Counted from the stretch's first letter, positions 45,956 to 56,379 are shown. The stretch: 64,000 nt of DNA from Nostoc sp. CENA543 (GCF_002896875.1 NZ_CP023278.1:2046001-2110000), one strand, 5' to 3'. Notes: generated from the letters alone by a model not told the origin. Numbers and translations: made by a program.

Positions 45956-47122
45956 GTGGGAGAACAACAAGAAAATATTTGTGCGAGTTCTGCGTCTATT
46001 CTTACCATTGGAACAGGCTGGTTTCCGCAAAGTCCAGGGGGCTTAGAAAGATATGTTTATGATTTAATTCATACATTTGTCGCTCATCAAGACCAAGTAG
46101 AATTATGTGGACTTGGTTTACCAGATATTCAATTAAATACATCAATTAAGTTAACTAACTTAGCCTCACCAAATAGTCCAATTTGGCAGAGATTTTGGTC
46201 AATTCGCCGTAACTTCCAGAAAACTAGAGTCAGTAAACCGGATGCAATTAATTTACATTTTGCCCTATATAGTTTTCCGGTGTTAGACATTTTACCCAAG
46301 GGAGTACCGATTACATTTAACTTTCATGGCCCTTGGGCGTTAGAAAGTCAACAAGAGATTAAAAGTAATCCATTGGGTATTTTAATTAAGCGTCGCTTGA
46401 TTGAACAAACTACTTATAGTCGTTGCGATCGCTTTGTGGTTTTGAGTAAAGCTTTTGGTAATATTTTACACCAAAAATATCAAATTCCTTGGAGCAGAAT
46501 TCATGTGATTCCTGGGGGTGTCAATATTCACCGCTTCCAGCCCGACTCACCCCAAATAGCGCGTCAACAACTAGGCTGGCCGCAAAATCGCCCGATTTTG
46601 TTCACATCGCGGCGTTTAGTCCAGCGTATGGGACTAGATAAACTCCTAGCAGCCATAGCTACCATTAAACCCAAAATACCAGATGTGTGGTTAGCGATCG
46701 CCGGTCGTGGTCATTTACAAGCCACTTTAGAACAACAAATCCAAGAACTAGGGTTAGAAAATAACGTTAAATTATTAGGATTTCTCCCCGATGAACAATT
46801 ACCGTTAGCTTATCAAGCTGCTAACTTAACTGTAATGCCTAGCCAATCTTTTGAAGGCTTTGGTTTAGCTATTGTCGAATCTTTAGCTTGTGGTACACCA
46901 GTTTTGTGTACACCAATTGGGGGAATGCCAGAAATTTTACAACCATTTTCACCCCAATTAATTACTAATTCTCCTGAAACTTCAGCCATTGCAGAGAAGT
47001 TAGAACAAATATTACTAGAACAACTACCCATCCCTTCCCCATCAGACTGCCGTCAATATATTATCAATAACTTTGATTGGCAAAAAGTCGGTCAACAAGT
47101 CAGAGAAGTAATCTTAGCTTAA
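45956..47122 (+). CDS. Glycosyltransferase family 4
   Basis: 388 aa from GTG 45956. N-domain: LTIGTGWFPQSPGGLERYVYDLI. C-domain: LFTSRRLVQRMGLDKLLAAIA, KLLGFLPDEQLPLAYQAANLTVMPSQSFEGFGLAIVESLACGTPVL, the conserved GT4 EX7E region. 12 bp before the next glycosyltransferase, hence co-transcribed. It acts in cytoplasmic polysaccharide assembly; exact product unknown. Confidence 0.88.
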   Translation: MGEQQENICASSASILTIGTGWFPQSPGGLERYVYDLIHTFVAHQDQVELCGLGLPDIQLNTSIKLTNLASPNSPIWQRFWSIRRNFQKTRVSKPDAINLHFALYSFPVLDILPKGVPITFNFHGPWALESQQEIKSNPLGILIKRRLIEQTTYSRCDRFVVLSKAFGNILHQKYQIPWSRIHVIPGGVNIHRFQPDSPQIARQQLGWPQNRPILFTSRRLVQRMGLDKLLAAIATIKPKIPDVWLAIAGRGHLQATLEQQIQELGLENNVKLLGFLPDEQLPLAYQAANLTVMPSQSFEGFGLAIVESLACGTPVLCTPIGGMPEILQPFSPQLITNSPETSAIAEKLEQILLEQLPIPSPSDCRQYIINNFDWQKVGQQVREVILA

Positions 47123-47134
47123 AAATTTCATCAT

Positions 47135-48286
47135 ATGAAAATATTATTTTTAGACCAAAGTGGTAAACCAGGCGGTGCAGAACTCTGTTTAATTGATATC
47201 GCCAAACCTTATCGAGACTGCGCTTTAGTCGGTTTATTTGCAGATGGTGATTTTAGAAAATTATTAGTACAAAATCACATCCCTGTAGAAGTTTTAACCA
47301 ATCAATCGATTGCAGTTCGTAAACAAAGCAATTTACTCCAAGCCTTCGCCAGTGTCGGACAACTTGCCCCATTAATCACCAAGGTAGTTAAAATAGCCTA
47401 TCAATATGATTTAATCTACGCCAACACCCAAAAAGCATTAGTTGTAGGTGCGATCGCCAGTATAATTACTCGTCGTCCCTTGGTGTATCATTTACACGAT
47501 ATTCTTTCTTCAGAACACTTTAGCCAAACCAATCTCCGCATCGCTATTAACTTAGCAAATCATTGTGCGTCCTTAGTAATAGCTAATTCCCAAGCCAGTC
47601 GAACAGCCTTTATCCAAGCAGGCGGTAAACCAGAAATCACCGAAGTTGTATATAACGGTTTTGAACCTCAAAATTATCACACTAGTAATGATGAAATTCA
47701 AAAAATCCGCCAGCAATTAGGGCTAGAAAATAAATTTGTCGTTGGGCATTTTAGCAGACTTTCACCGTGGAAGGGTCAACATATCCTCATTGCAGCCCTA
47801 GCCCAATTACCTCCACAAGTCACGGTCATTTTAGTAGGTGATGCTCTATTTGGTGAACAAGATTATGTAGCACAATTACATCAACAAATTGCCCAATTAG
47901 GATTAGAAAACAGGGTAAAATTTCTAGGGTTCCGTGCTGATATTCCCCAACTAATGGCAGCTTGTAATTTAGTTACCCACACCTCCACTGCTCCCGAACC
48001 CTTTGGTAGAGTCATAGTAGAAGCCATGCTGTGTGGAACACCTGTAATAGCAGCCAAAGCAGGCGGTGCAGTGGAATTAGTAGAACAGGGAGTGAACGGT
48101 TTTTTAGTAACCCCAGGAGAACCCCAAGCCCTAGCACAAGTAATTAATACCTGCATTCAAGAAACAGAAATAACTGCAAAAATCGCTACTCAAGCACGGG
48201 ATATTGCCAGTCAGCGTTTTCATGTCACCAATGTTAATCAGCAAATAGCACAGTTAATATCTCATCTCCAAGGGAACAGGGAATAG
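47135..48286 (+). CDS. Glycosyltransferase family 4
   Basis: 383 aa. N-domain MKILFLDQSGKPGGAELCLIDIA. C-domain VVGHFSRLSPWKGQHILIAALAQL, KFLGFRADIPQLMAACNLVTHTSTAPEPFGRVIVEAMLCGTPVIAAKAGG. It shares the GT4 fold with its upstream neighbour (gap 12 bp) but is clearly diverged from it. Sugar donor unknown. Confidence 0.88.
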   Translation: MKILFLDQSGKPGGAELCLIDIAKPYRDCALVGLFADGDFRKLLVQNHIPVEVLTNQSIAVRKQSNLLQAFASVGQLAPLITKVVKIAYQYDLIYANTQKALVVGAIASIITRRPLVYHLHDILSSEHFSQTNLRIAINLANHCASLVIANSQASRTAFIQAGGKPEITEVVYNGFEPQNYHTSNDEIQKIRQQLGLENKFVVGHFSRLSPWKGQHILIAALAQLPPQVTVILVGDALFGEQDYVAQLHQQIAQLGLENRVKFLGFRADIPQLMAACNLVTHTSTAPEPFGRVIVEAMLCGTPVIAAKAGGAVELVEQGVNGFLVTPGEPQALAQVINTCIQETEITAKIATQARDIASQRFHVTNVNQQIAQLISHLQGNRE

Positions 48287-48349
48287 AGAGGGGTTGTCCG
48301 AATATTAGGGAACACCAAAAAATAAACTATCCCAAATAAACAGCTTAGT

Positions 48350-48411
48350 AGGGTGCGTCAGTATGAATAACCTCTTGGTATAGTTAGGGTTTTCTCGCAC
48401 TGACGCACCCT
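48350..48411. repeat. Dispersed hairpin repeat (GGGTGCGTCAG type)
   Basis: Perfect 13-bp inverted repeat AGGGTGCGTCAGT (48350-48362) and ACTGACGCACCCT (48399-48411). I recognise it as a dispersed cyanobacterial hairpin repeat. Lying between convergent genes it may also stop transcription, although no T-run follows. Confidence 0.75.
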
Positions 48412-48418
48412 TGTATAT

Positions 48419-50995
48419 TTAAGAGAAGTCAACCCCATCTCCCATTTCCGGTTCCTCGTTTTTACCCGTACATTGACTCTTGAGTAACTTTGTTGCTGCT
48501 TCACTATCTAAAGGCTGCGAGTAAAAGTATCCCTGACCATATTCACAACCCAATAATTGCAGTTGATCTTGTTGTGTGATTGTCTCCACACCTTCAGCAA
48601 TGACATTCATACCTAATGTGTGGCTTAACATGATAATTGTCCGCACAATGGCTGCATCTTCATTAGTTTCACCCATGCGGCTGACAAAGGATCGGTCTAT
48701 TTTTAAGGTGTTAACTGGAAACCTGTGTAAATAACTTAAAGAAGAATATCCAGTACCAAAATCATCAATGCTGAGACGAATATTTAAAGTCCTCAATTGC
48801 AGCATAATCGTGATGGCAGTTTCTACATTTTTCATCGCCACACTTTCTGTAATTTCTAATTTTAAACTTGTACCATCCAATCCAGTTTTTTGCAGAACTT
48901 TTTGAATATACTCCACTAAATCTGGTTGGGATAACTGCTGTCCCGAAATATTCACACTCATCATCAGTGGTGGCTCTTGAGGAAATTGAGATTGCCAACT
49001 AGATAACTGTGAACAAGCAGCTTCTAAAATCCACTGTCCTAAAGGAATAATTAAACCTGTTTCCTCAGCAATGGGAATAAATTCTACTGGGGAAATAAAT
49101 CCATTTTGCGGATGCTTCCATCTTAAAAGAGCCTCAAAACCAACAATTTGATGATTTTCTAAGGAGACAATGGGTTGATAATAAAGAAAAAATTCCTGCT
49201 GTAAAATAGCGCGGCGCAAGTCTGTCTCTAACTGAAAACGTCTCACAACTTGGGTGTGCATTCCCACCGCAAATACTTCATGACGCGCCTTACCTAAGTC
49301 TTTAGCTAAATACATAGCTGTGTGAGCATCCCGCAACATATCTTCGGGTTGATGCTCAAGTTGAATTTGATTAAAAGCAATACCGATACTGATGCTAGTA
49401 AATATCTCCTGCCCATTAATTTTAAAGGGAGAAGTCATCTGTTTTTGTAACTGGTCTGCAATGCTATTAGCAAAACTCGTTTCAGAAATGTTTTCCAACA
49501 AAATAGCAAACTCATCTCCCCCTACCCTGGCGATAATGCCTTTACAGCCTATACAGCTAGATAATCTTTGGCTGAAGTTGATTAAAAATTGATCACCAAC
49601 ATAATGAGTTAAACTTTCATTGATCACTTTGAAACGGTCAATATCTAGAAACAGTAAAGCAAAACAGTTATTTCTGCCTAGTTTCGACCTGTTGATGGCC
49701 GCTTGTAAATACTTGAGAAATAGCGATCGATTAGGTAGCCTAGTCAAACTGTCATACAATGCAATCTGCCATTGTTTATATGCCATCACACAGACTGCTG
49801 TGGTGAGGAAGGTTAAGGCAGGAGGTAATAAAGGTATCCATCCATACTGTGTAAATATACTTAAACAAATGCCACATAACACTGTTAGGGAAAATATTCC
49901 AGCTATTCCTAACGCCAGTGGATGTTGCAGCCGCCAAACTAAGATACCTCCAATTAATGCCCACACCCACATCCATAAAATTTCAGCCCATTCAGGCCAA
50001 AACCAAAACAAGGGGCGATCATCAACAATTGTACTGAGAATTTGACTCACCAGTTGAGTGTGTAATGTTACTCCTGAAACACCAGGGCTTGTTGATTTAG
50101 TTGCACTGTAGGGAGTAAAAAACAAGTCTTTTAAACTTGGGGCTACTGTCCCAATCAATACCACTTTGTTTTTCACCAAATTGGGGTCAAATTTATCCTG
50201 TAGGATGTCATTCAGTGATATCTTTTGTGCTACATTCTCGGCGGAACGGTAGGCAATCAGGACTTGATAGCCGGTACTGTCAACATTATGGTAACTACCT
50301 GCATCAGAAGATATGGCAGGAAATCTGGTTTTTCCCAGATATAAAGCATCTGGAGTGACTTTGAGAGTAACACCCCGATTTGCTAAATATTTCAAGCTTA
50401 AGCGGAGAGCAAAAGAGTAAAATTTTTCTTCCCCATCGTAAGCGTAGATAAAATTGCGGCGTACTACCCCATCAGGGTCAACTACAAAATCGTTAAACCC
50501 AATTTGCTCTGGAGGTAAACCTGAAATGGGTGCAACTCCTTGGGTTTTTGCATCTCCAAGGTTAGTAATGGTGACTACATTGGGCTTTTGCAGTTCTTTT
50601 AGCAGCATTTCCCGTCCTGGTGGGTGGGGAATATTGCGATAAATATCTAAGCCAATAACCTTGGCTTGAGCTTTCTGTAACTTTTGTAAAACTTGGGCAA
50701 GGGTAAGATCAGACAATGGCCATTGTTGCTGTTGTTGGAGGTCATCTTCAGTAATTCCTACAATTAACAGTCGCGGATCAGGCCCCGCATCTGCTTGCAA
50801 ACGTACTAGATGATCAAAAGCCGCTAGTTCTAATATTTGTAATCCACCCAGTTGTCTGATGCCCAACAACAGCCCTGTCATCATCATACTGGCTAAGATT
50901 ACAGTCTGCTTGATACTCAAAGTTGGATATGGCCGTTTGAGATAAGTTAATACTGATGCTAGCGAATGAAGCTTTTTGAAGGATTGAATAATCAC
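48419..50995 (-). CDS. CHASE2-GGDEF-EAL sensor (cyclic-di-GMP enzyme)
   Basis: 858 aa from a GTG at 50995. The extracytoplasmic CHASE2 sensor (about 60-310: LLIVGITEDDLQQQQQWPL, KVVLIGTVAPSLKDLFFTPYS) is followed by three transmembrane helices (about 330-410). A GGDEF domain follows with an intact motif (RVGGDEFAIL, about 490), then an EAL domain with GFEALLRWKHP (about 620) and DDFGTGYSSLSYL. Both diguanylate-cyclase and phosphodiesterase signatures look intact, so net activity cannot be predicted. CHASE2 is often linked with CHAT/DUF928 genes in cyanobacteria, as here. Confidence 0.92.
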   Translation of the reverse strand: MIIQSFKKLHSLASVLTYLKRPYPTLSIKQTVILASMMMTGLLLGIRQLGGLQILELAAFDHLVRLQADAGPDPRLLIVGITEDDLQQQQQWPLSDLTLAQVLQKLQKAQAKVIGLDIYRNIPHPPGREMLLKELQKPNVVTITNLGDAKTQGVAPISGLPPEQIGFNDFVVDPDGVVRRNFIYAYDGEEKFYSFALRLSLKYLANRGVTLKVTPDALYLGKTRFPAISSDAGSYHNVDSTGYQVLIAYRSAENVAQKISLNDILQDKFDPNLVKNKVVLIGTVAPSLKDLFFTPYSATKSTSPGVSGVTLHTQLVSQILSTIVDDRPLFWFWPEWAEILWMWVWALIGGILVWRLQHPLALGIAGIFSLTVLCGICLSIFTQYGWIPLLPPALTFLTTAVCVMAYKQWQIALYDSLTRLPNRSLFLKYLQAAINRSKLGRNNCFALLFLDIDRFKVINESLTHYVGDQFLINFSQRLSSCIGCKGIIARVGGDEFAILLENISETSFANSIADQLQKQMTSPFKINGQEIFTSISIGIAFNQIQLEHQPEDMLRDAHTAMYLAKDLGKARHEVFAVGMHTQVVRRFQLETDLRRAILQQEFFLYYQPIVSLENHQIVGFEALLRWKHPQNGFISPVEFIPIAEETGLIIPLGQWILEAACSQLSSWQSQFPQEPPLMMSVNISGQQLSQPDLVEYIQKVLQKTGLDGTSLKLEITESVAMKNVETAITIMLQLRTLNIRLSIDDFGTGYSSLSYLHRFPVNTLKIDRSFVSRMGETNEDAAIVRTIIMLSHTLGMNVIAEGVETITQQDQLQLLGCEYGQGYFYSQPLDSEAATKLLKSQCTGKNEEPEMGDGVDFS

Positions 50996-51586
50996 AAAAA
51001 GTATTACTGAATGAGGTAATTTCTATCTGAAACATCGATGACATCAAAAACTGCCCAACATTTGCAAGTAGGATTACACTTTTAGTTTAAATGCCCAACA
51101 AAGTGATTATTAGTAAAATCCTGAGTCAGCATGAACTTTTTACTGAGCCATCACAATTGAATGCTCAGTATCCAGTATTTTTGACTATACCAAACACGAC
51201 TTTCTCTAGCACTATAGAACTAATGTACTCATCCAGAGAACATCTGTATTAGAAAAGCGAAGATTTAAAATTACTTGATATACTTAATACCATTTTGGAT
51301 TTTAGATTTTGCGGAAAGTTCTGTAGGTGGGTTTCCCGGCTTAAGAAACTTGTCAAGGCGGATTTTGGATTGTGGAACGCTTTACTGGTAAGCTTTTGGG
51401 CAATCCATTTATCGCAATAATTTGTCAAATTGGTATAAGCTTTAAGCATAATTTTCGGGATGTGAATTTCGCCTAGCATTGGCGTATTCACAATGGAATA
51501 ACCTCCCGCCTCTGTCTACGACACGCTACACTAACGGTTGACACTCCTGTATCGCTAACGCTACGCTAACACCACTTGTTTTAGAC
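50996..51586. other. Repeat-containing gap
   Basis: No convincing gene; an 80-codon ORF (51249-51491 minus) spans repeats (ATTTTGGATTTTAGATTTTG) and has no family pattern. GC-rich palindromic repeats (TCTACGACACGCTAC, GCTAACGCTACGCTAAC) lie at about 51517-51570, next to the end of the DUF928 gene. Confidence 0.6.
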
Positions 51587-52348
51587 TTATCTCACCGCAG
51601 AAGATATTTCATTGAGATTCGCATCTACAATACCTTCTTGGGCAATTACTTCTAACTTAAGTGCTTGTAACACCTGTAACCATTTAGCAGTTAGCTGGGG
51701 GTCACGGGGGTTTTGGTGATGTAAGGTTGCTAATTTTACAAGTGCATCTTGCCAAATACCTAAATTAGCATAGATACTAACTTGTTCTGTAGATGTTGCA
51801 GATTCTAACTGTTGAGCAATGTTTGGTTCTAATTTTACTCTGCTAATCCAACCGTCTACGGAAATGTCATTTTCTCTTTTATCTGGATTGCAAATCATGG
51901 AAAAGAACCAACGATATTTTTTACCAACAGCAAGTTGCGGTAGAGAATTCTGATCAAGCAGGCTGATACTCACAATACCTGGATATTTGTTAGGGGCGAA
52001 ATTTTTCTCATAGATTATATTTTCTTGTTCGTCTTGTAAAACAAACTCCAAGGTTTTGGGTGTAGTGGAAGGTGGTAAATATATAAATAAATTCGGTTTT
52101 GGTGATGTTGTCAGTAGTAAATTGCTTTCTGGGATTAATGCAATCAGCTTTTTATCGCCAAACGAACATTCTCCACGCGTTCCCCCTCCGACTCTGCGTC
52201 CAGGTAAACCTTCTCGCCCTTTAGAAGATTGTGCCATTACCTGTTGTGGATAACTATTAGCAGATATGACAAGGAACATTAAAGAAAGAATCGTGAATAT
52301 TTTTTTTAACTGAGTCTTCTTGCTGAACATATGCCTAGCCTGATTCAT
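51587..52348 (-). CDS. DUF928 domain-containing exported protein
   Basis: 253 aa (alternative start MFSKKTQL at 52330). Signal peptide with LKKIFTILSLMFLVISANSYP, followed by the DUF928 domain: GLPGRRVGGGTRGEC, LIALIPESNLLLTTSPKPNLFIYLPP, GKKYRWFFSMICNPDKRENDISVDGWISRV. The C-terminal WQDALVKLATLHHQNPRDP is helical. DUF928 genes commonly sit beside TPR-CHAT genes in cyanobacteria; here it is divergent from one. Function unknown. Confidence 0.85.
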   Translation of the reverse strand: MNQARHMFSKKTQLKKIFTILSLMFLVISANSYPQQVMAQSSKGREGLPGRRVGGGTRGECSFGDKKLIALIPESNLLLTTSPKPNLFIYLPPSTTPKTLEFVLQDEQENIIYEKNFAPNKYPGIVSISLLDQNSLPQLAVGKKYRWFFSMICNPDKRENDISVDGWISRVKLEPNIAQQLESATSTEQVSIYANLGIWQDALVKLATLHHQNPRDPQLTAKWLQVLQALKLEVIAQEGIVDANLNEISSAVR

Positions 52349-53341
52349 TGTATATGAGATAAGCTGACGAGCATTTAAGTTTCATAAAACCAAGCTGAAC
52401 CCCTTACTAAAAGTGACTCATCCTGGAAAAATGAGTAATGATAAGGTTTGTTTAATTAAATGACAGATACTGATTGTAATCCAGTATAAAATAGAGCATT
52501 TTTTTTGAGACAATAGAAGTATACGCCAGTTTGATTAATACATACATAGTTGAGAGCAGCAATAATTTACTGAGTTTTTAATTATACTAAATTTCTTGAT
52601 TTGTGATTATGAATTAAATTTAGTATTAAGTGGATTTTGCGCGTCAATTTTATACTAAACATAGTTAATGAAATAGGGTATTTATCGGTACTCTTTTTAA
52701 TAGTATTTTAAAGATTGAACTTATGCTATAGATCTTCTGGATTATTCTTCCCTATTGATTCTCACGACTAACAGAGAGCAAAGTTAGAGAACCTAGCGTT
52801 AGTAAAAAAAAGAAAGATGAGATTGTAAATAGTTACTATAGAAATTTTGGTTATAACCATAGGCAATTTACGTATAAATACATATTTATTGATGCGATAC
52901 TCTTGTGAAAGATGCTGTTAACATTTTTTTTAGCCGGCTAAATATCATTGGTATTACTAGGCGAAGATCGTCGATTTACCAGATGAGAATATTTTGTTGG
53001 CTTAGATTCTCAGTAGTTTTACTATAGGAATCCGACTTCATTATTGAAATTACTTACGTAGGTAAGTAACTCTTCACGGGGAACAGAGGTGTACCTAGCT
53101 TTGCAGGAATCAAATATGATTTCTATATTGTCTTGAGTTCCTTTTGACGGATTTTGATGCGTCCACAAAAGTATCGGATACCAAATTGGGATAAATATAG
53201 GAATCTTATTTGATAAGGGAAATGTACAAAGTTTTGTTCAAAAATACAATAAGAATCCTATAGTCTTGTTTCTAACTGTGGGAATAGTTTATGAATCAGG
53301 GGTTTGCATCCAAAATTCAAAATCCAAAATCCAAAATAGGG
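52349..53341. other. Long AT-rich divergent gap before the second CHAT gene
   Basis: About 940 bp, no ORF supported. Visible: a 12-bp palindrome TGGTTATAACCA (52848-52859) and a segment at 53023-53055 resembling 26302-26333. An AAAATCC-type heptamer tract (53309-53338) overlaps the 5' codons of a longer reading of the CHAT gene. It probably contains promoters for both DUF928 and CHAT. Confidence 0.5.
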
Positions 53342-55960
53342 ATGAAATATTTCTCTTGTAAGCATAAATACTCTATTGGGGACTACCGTCGATTTTGTGT
53401 TTTTATCCTTTGGACTTTGTTAGGAATAGTGTTAGCAGTTGTGTTAGGGTTAGGAATTTTGCCTGTTTCTTTACCCAAGTCTTTATCGTTGGCGATCGCC
53501 CATGCTCAGGTAGTGAGTGAGACTGCACAACAGGAGCAACAAGGGAGAGTTTACTATGAAACAGAAAATTTTGCTCAAGCTATTCAAGTTTGGCAACAGG
53601 TGCTTGATGTGTATCAATCGCGCCAAGATAGATTAAATCAGGCTAGGGTGTTGAGCAACCTTGCATTGGCGTATCAAAAACTGGGACAATGGCCACAAGC
53701 AACTCAAGCAATTTCACAAAGTTTGCAATTAGCTTCAGCACGACAGGGTAAGTATTCGGTAGCAGAGTTAAAAGTCTTGGCGCAGGCTTTAAATACACAA
53801 GGCAGTCTACAGTTAGCTAGGGGAGATACACAAGCAGCACTCACCACCTGGGAAAAAGCCCACACTACATATACTCAAGCCCAAGATGAACGGGGAGTGA
53901 TTCGGACTCTGTTGAATCAAGCTCAAGCTTTGAAGGTTTTAGGACTACACCGTCAAGCCTTGTCAAGACTCAATCAAGCTCATGAAATCCTGCAAAAACA
54001 GCCGGAATCGTTAATTAAAGCGGTTGCATTACGCAACTTAGGTATTAGCTTGCGGTTGGTGGGGAATGTAGTCCAAGCCAAGCAAGTTTTACAACAAAGT
54101 TTAGCGATCGCCCAAAAATTACAATCTCCACTAGACATAAGTGCAGCTTTCATCGATTTGGGTAATGTAGCTCGTGTCCAGTCAGATTTACCCGCAGCTT
54201 TGCAATTATACACACAGGCGGCGACGATTGCTCCGGCTCAATATCTGCAAGTCCGCGCCCAACTTAACCAGTTAAACGTTGCTATTGACACCAAACAATG
54301 GACATTAGCGCAGTCTTTACAGCAATCAATTCCACCAAAATTGACGGCATTACCAAATAGTCGTCATACTATTTACGCCCAGTTAAATTTTGCCCAAAGT
54401 CTAGTTCGTCTCCACCAAGCCAATATTCCCGACACGCCAAATTTAGAGAAAATTGCTCAATTAGTCGCCAACACAGTAATTCAGGCGGAAAATTTAGGAG
54501 ATAGATACGCCCAAGCCTATGCACTTGGTAAACTAGGTAGGCTGTATGAAAAAACACAACAGTGGTCGATAGCCGAAGATTTAACCCAGCAAGCCTTAGC
54601 CTTAGCGGAAACCATCAACGCACCAGAACTAGCTTATAGTTGGCAATGGCAATTAGGGAGAATTTTTAGAAAACAAGGAGAGATAACTAAAGCGATCGCA
54701 GCTTATACTCAAGCTGTGAACACGCTGAAATCCATCAGAAATGACTTAGTTGCAGTTGATCCAGATATTCAGTTTTCCTTTCAAGAAAGTGTCGAACCTG
54801 TTTATCGAGGACTAGTGAGTTTGTTGCTACAACCCAGCCAACAATCTAACCCAGAAGCTTTAAATCAAGCCCGTCAACTGATGGAGTCCTTGCAAGTAGC
54901 AGAATTAGAAGATTTCTTTCGGGAAGCTTGTTTGGATATCAAACCCACACTGATCGATAAATTTGATACGCAAGCGGCAATTGTTTATCCGATTATTCTA
55001 GCTGACCGATTAGAAATCATTTTGAGTTTGCCACAAAAATCGCTACAGCACTATAGCATTCCTGTGCCACAAACCGAACTAGAAACCACAGTAGAAAAAC
55101 TGCGACAAATGCTAGTCATTCGTAGTAGAAAATCGTTTCTGCCATTGTCCAGAAAACTCTACGATTGGTTGATTCGTCCGGTGGAAAATGACCTAGTGAA
55201 CAGTCAAACCAAAACACTAGTATTTGTTTTAGATGGTGTGTTGCGGAATATTCCCATGAATAGCCTCAATGATGGACAGAAATACTTATTAGAAAAATAT
55301 GCGATCGCCTTAACACCAGGATTACAATTACTACCTTCTCTACCACTACAACAGGAAAAAGTGCAGGTACTGGGCGCAGGCTTAACTGAAGCTAGACAAG
55401 GTTTTTCCGCCCTAGATTATGTTGCCCAAGAGATGAAAATGATTAAATCAGAAGTCTCTAGTCAAGTGCTACTCAATCAAGAATTCACCCTCAAAAATCT
55501 GCAAAATAAACTTCAAGACAACTTTTTCCCGATAGTTCATATCGCCACACATGGCAAATTTAGTTCCAGAGCCATAGACACATTTGTTTTAGCTTGGAAT
55601 GAAAAAATCAAAATTGATGATTTAGATAATCTCTTACAAGCACCAGGGAAAAAAACACAAAAAGCCGTAGAACTTTTAGTATTGAGTGCGTGTGAAACCG
55701 CCACAGGAGATAAGCGGGCTGCTTTAGGATTGGCGGGAATTGCTGTGAGAACCGGAGTGAGGAGTACATTAGCCACATTATGGTCTGTAAATGATGAAGC
55801 CACCGCCGATTTAATGGGTTTATTTTATAAAGAATTAACTAACACCAAGCAATCTAAAGCTGAGGCTTTACGTCAAGCTCAATTAGCTCTTTTAAAAAAT
55901 CCCAAATATGAGCATCCGGTCTATTGGTCGCCCTATATTTTAGTAGGTAATTGGCTATAA
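53342..55960 (+). CDS. TPR-repeat CHAT domain protein (second copy)
   Basis: 872 aa from ATG 53342, preceded by AGGG. The upstream ATG at 53291 would add 17 residues encoded by an AAAATCC repeat. A signal/transmembrane segment (LLGIVLAVVLGLGILPVSL) is followed by TPR repeats (about 60-500) and a CHAT domain with His about 737 (HIATHGKFSS) and Cys about 784 (LVLSACETATGD). It resembles the CHAT protein at 783-3587 along its whole length but lacks the low-complexity linker. Caspase-like peptidase effector; target unknown. It diverges from DUF928. Confidence 0.9.
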   Translation: MKYFSCKHKYSIGDYRRFCVFILWTLLGIVLAVVLGLGILPVSLPKSLSLAIAHAQVVSETAQQEQQGRVYYETENFAQAIQVWQQVLDVYQSRQDRLNQARVLSNLALAYQKLGQWPQATQAISQSLQLASARQGKYSVAELKVLAQALNTQGSLQLARGDTQAALTTWEKAHTTYTQAQDERGVIRTLLNQAQALKVLGLHRQALSRLNQAHEILQKQPESLIKAVALRNLGISLRLVGNVVQAKQVLQQSLAIAQKLQSPLDISAAFIDLGNVARVQSDLPAALQLYTQAATIAPAQYLQVRAQLNQLNVAIDTKQWTLAQSLQQSIPPKLTALPNSRHTIYAQLNFAQSLVRLHQANIPDTPNLEKIAQLVANTVIQAENLGDRYAQAYALGKLGRLYEKTQQWSIAEDLTQQALALAETINAPELAYSWQWQLGRIFRKQGEITKAIAAYTQAVNTLKSIRNDLVAVDPDIQFSFQESVEPVYRGLVSLLLQPSQQSNPEALNQARQLMESLQVAELEDFFREACLDIKPTLIDKFDTQAAIVYPIILADRLEIILSLPQKSLQHYSIPVPQTELETTVEKLRQMLVIRSRKSFLPLSRKLYDWLIRPVENDLVNSQTKTLVFVLDGVLRNIPMNSLNDGQKYLLEKYAIALTPGLQLLPSLPLQQEKVQVLGAGLTEARQGFSALDYVAQEMKMIKSEVSSQVLLNQEFTLKNLQNKLQDNFFPIVHIATHGKFSSRAIDTFVLAWNEKIKIDDLDNLLQAPGKKTQKAVELLVLSACETATGDKRAALGLAGIAVRTGVRSTLATLWSVNDEATADLMGLFYKELTNTKQSKAEALRQAQLALLKNPKYEHPVYWSPYILVGNWL

Positions 55961-56379
55961 TAACGCGATGTGCAACTTATTTGTGAAACCCCTCTCCCCT
56001 GCAAGGAGAAGCCACTGCATTGCGCGGGTTTCCCGCATTGTAGAAAGTGGCGTTAGAGGCTTTAAATCTTGCTCCCCTTCCCTACAAGGGAAGGGGTTGG
56101 GGGTTAGGTTTGAGAAGAAAGTTGCCCACGGCGTTATAATACTATTTATGTGTAAAACTGCCTTAAATATTCACTTTTTCAACGCCAAGGTAAGTAGAAC
56201 GGTGTAGATAATTTAAGGTTTGTAGTGAGGACTTTAGTCCTCTAATAAGGACTGAAGTCCTTACTACGAACTAGATATCAATTTTTTTTACATTACTTCA
56301 CATAGTTTGGTTTTTTCAAGTCGTTCTACTTACACAAAGATTTTCTGATAATAAAACAAACTCCACTAGTAAAATCCAA
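55961..56379. other. Repeat-rich gap with MITE-like element
   Basis: No gene is supported. It contains a G/C-rich palindromic repeat (CCCTTCCCTACAAGGGAAGGGG, about 56078-56098, split here only for naming) preceded by CGCGGGTTTCCCGC (56020-56037). A MITE-like element at 56190-56333 follows. The first unit recurs at about 59371-59392. Confidence 0.7.
56190..56333. mobile_element. MITE-like element, 144 bp
   Basis: Perfect 12-bp terminal repeats GTAAGTAGAACG (56190-56201) and CGTTCTACTTAC (56322-56333). The interior holds tandem palindromes GAGGACTTTAGTCCTC and AAGGACTGAAGTCCTT. The TA at each end is compatible with a TA-targeting transposase. Confidence 0.75.

Noticed and set aside
51249-51491. 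80-codon minus ORF
   Set aside because: Composed of dispersed repeat and AT-rich spacer, no ribosome site or conserved motif.
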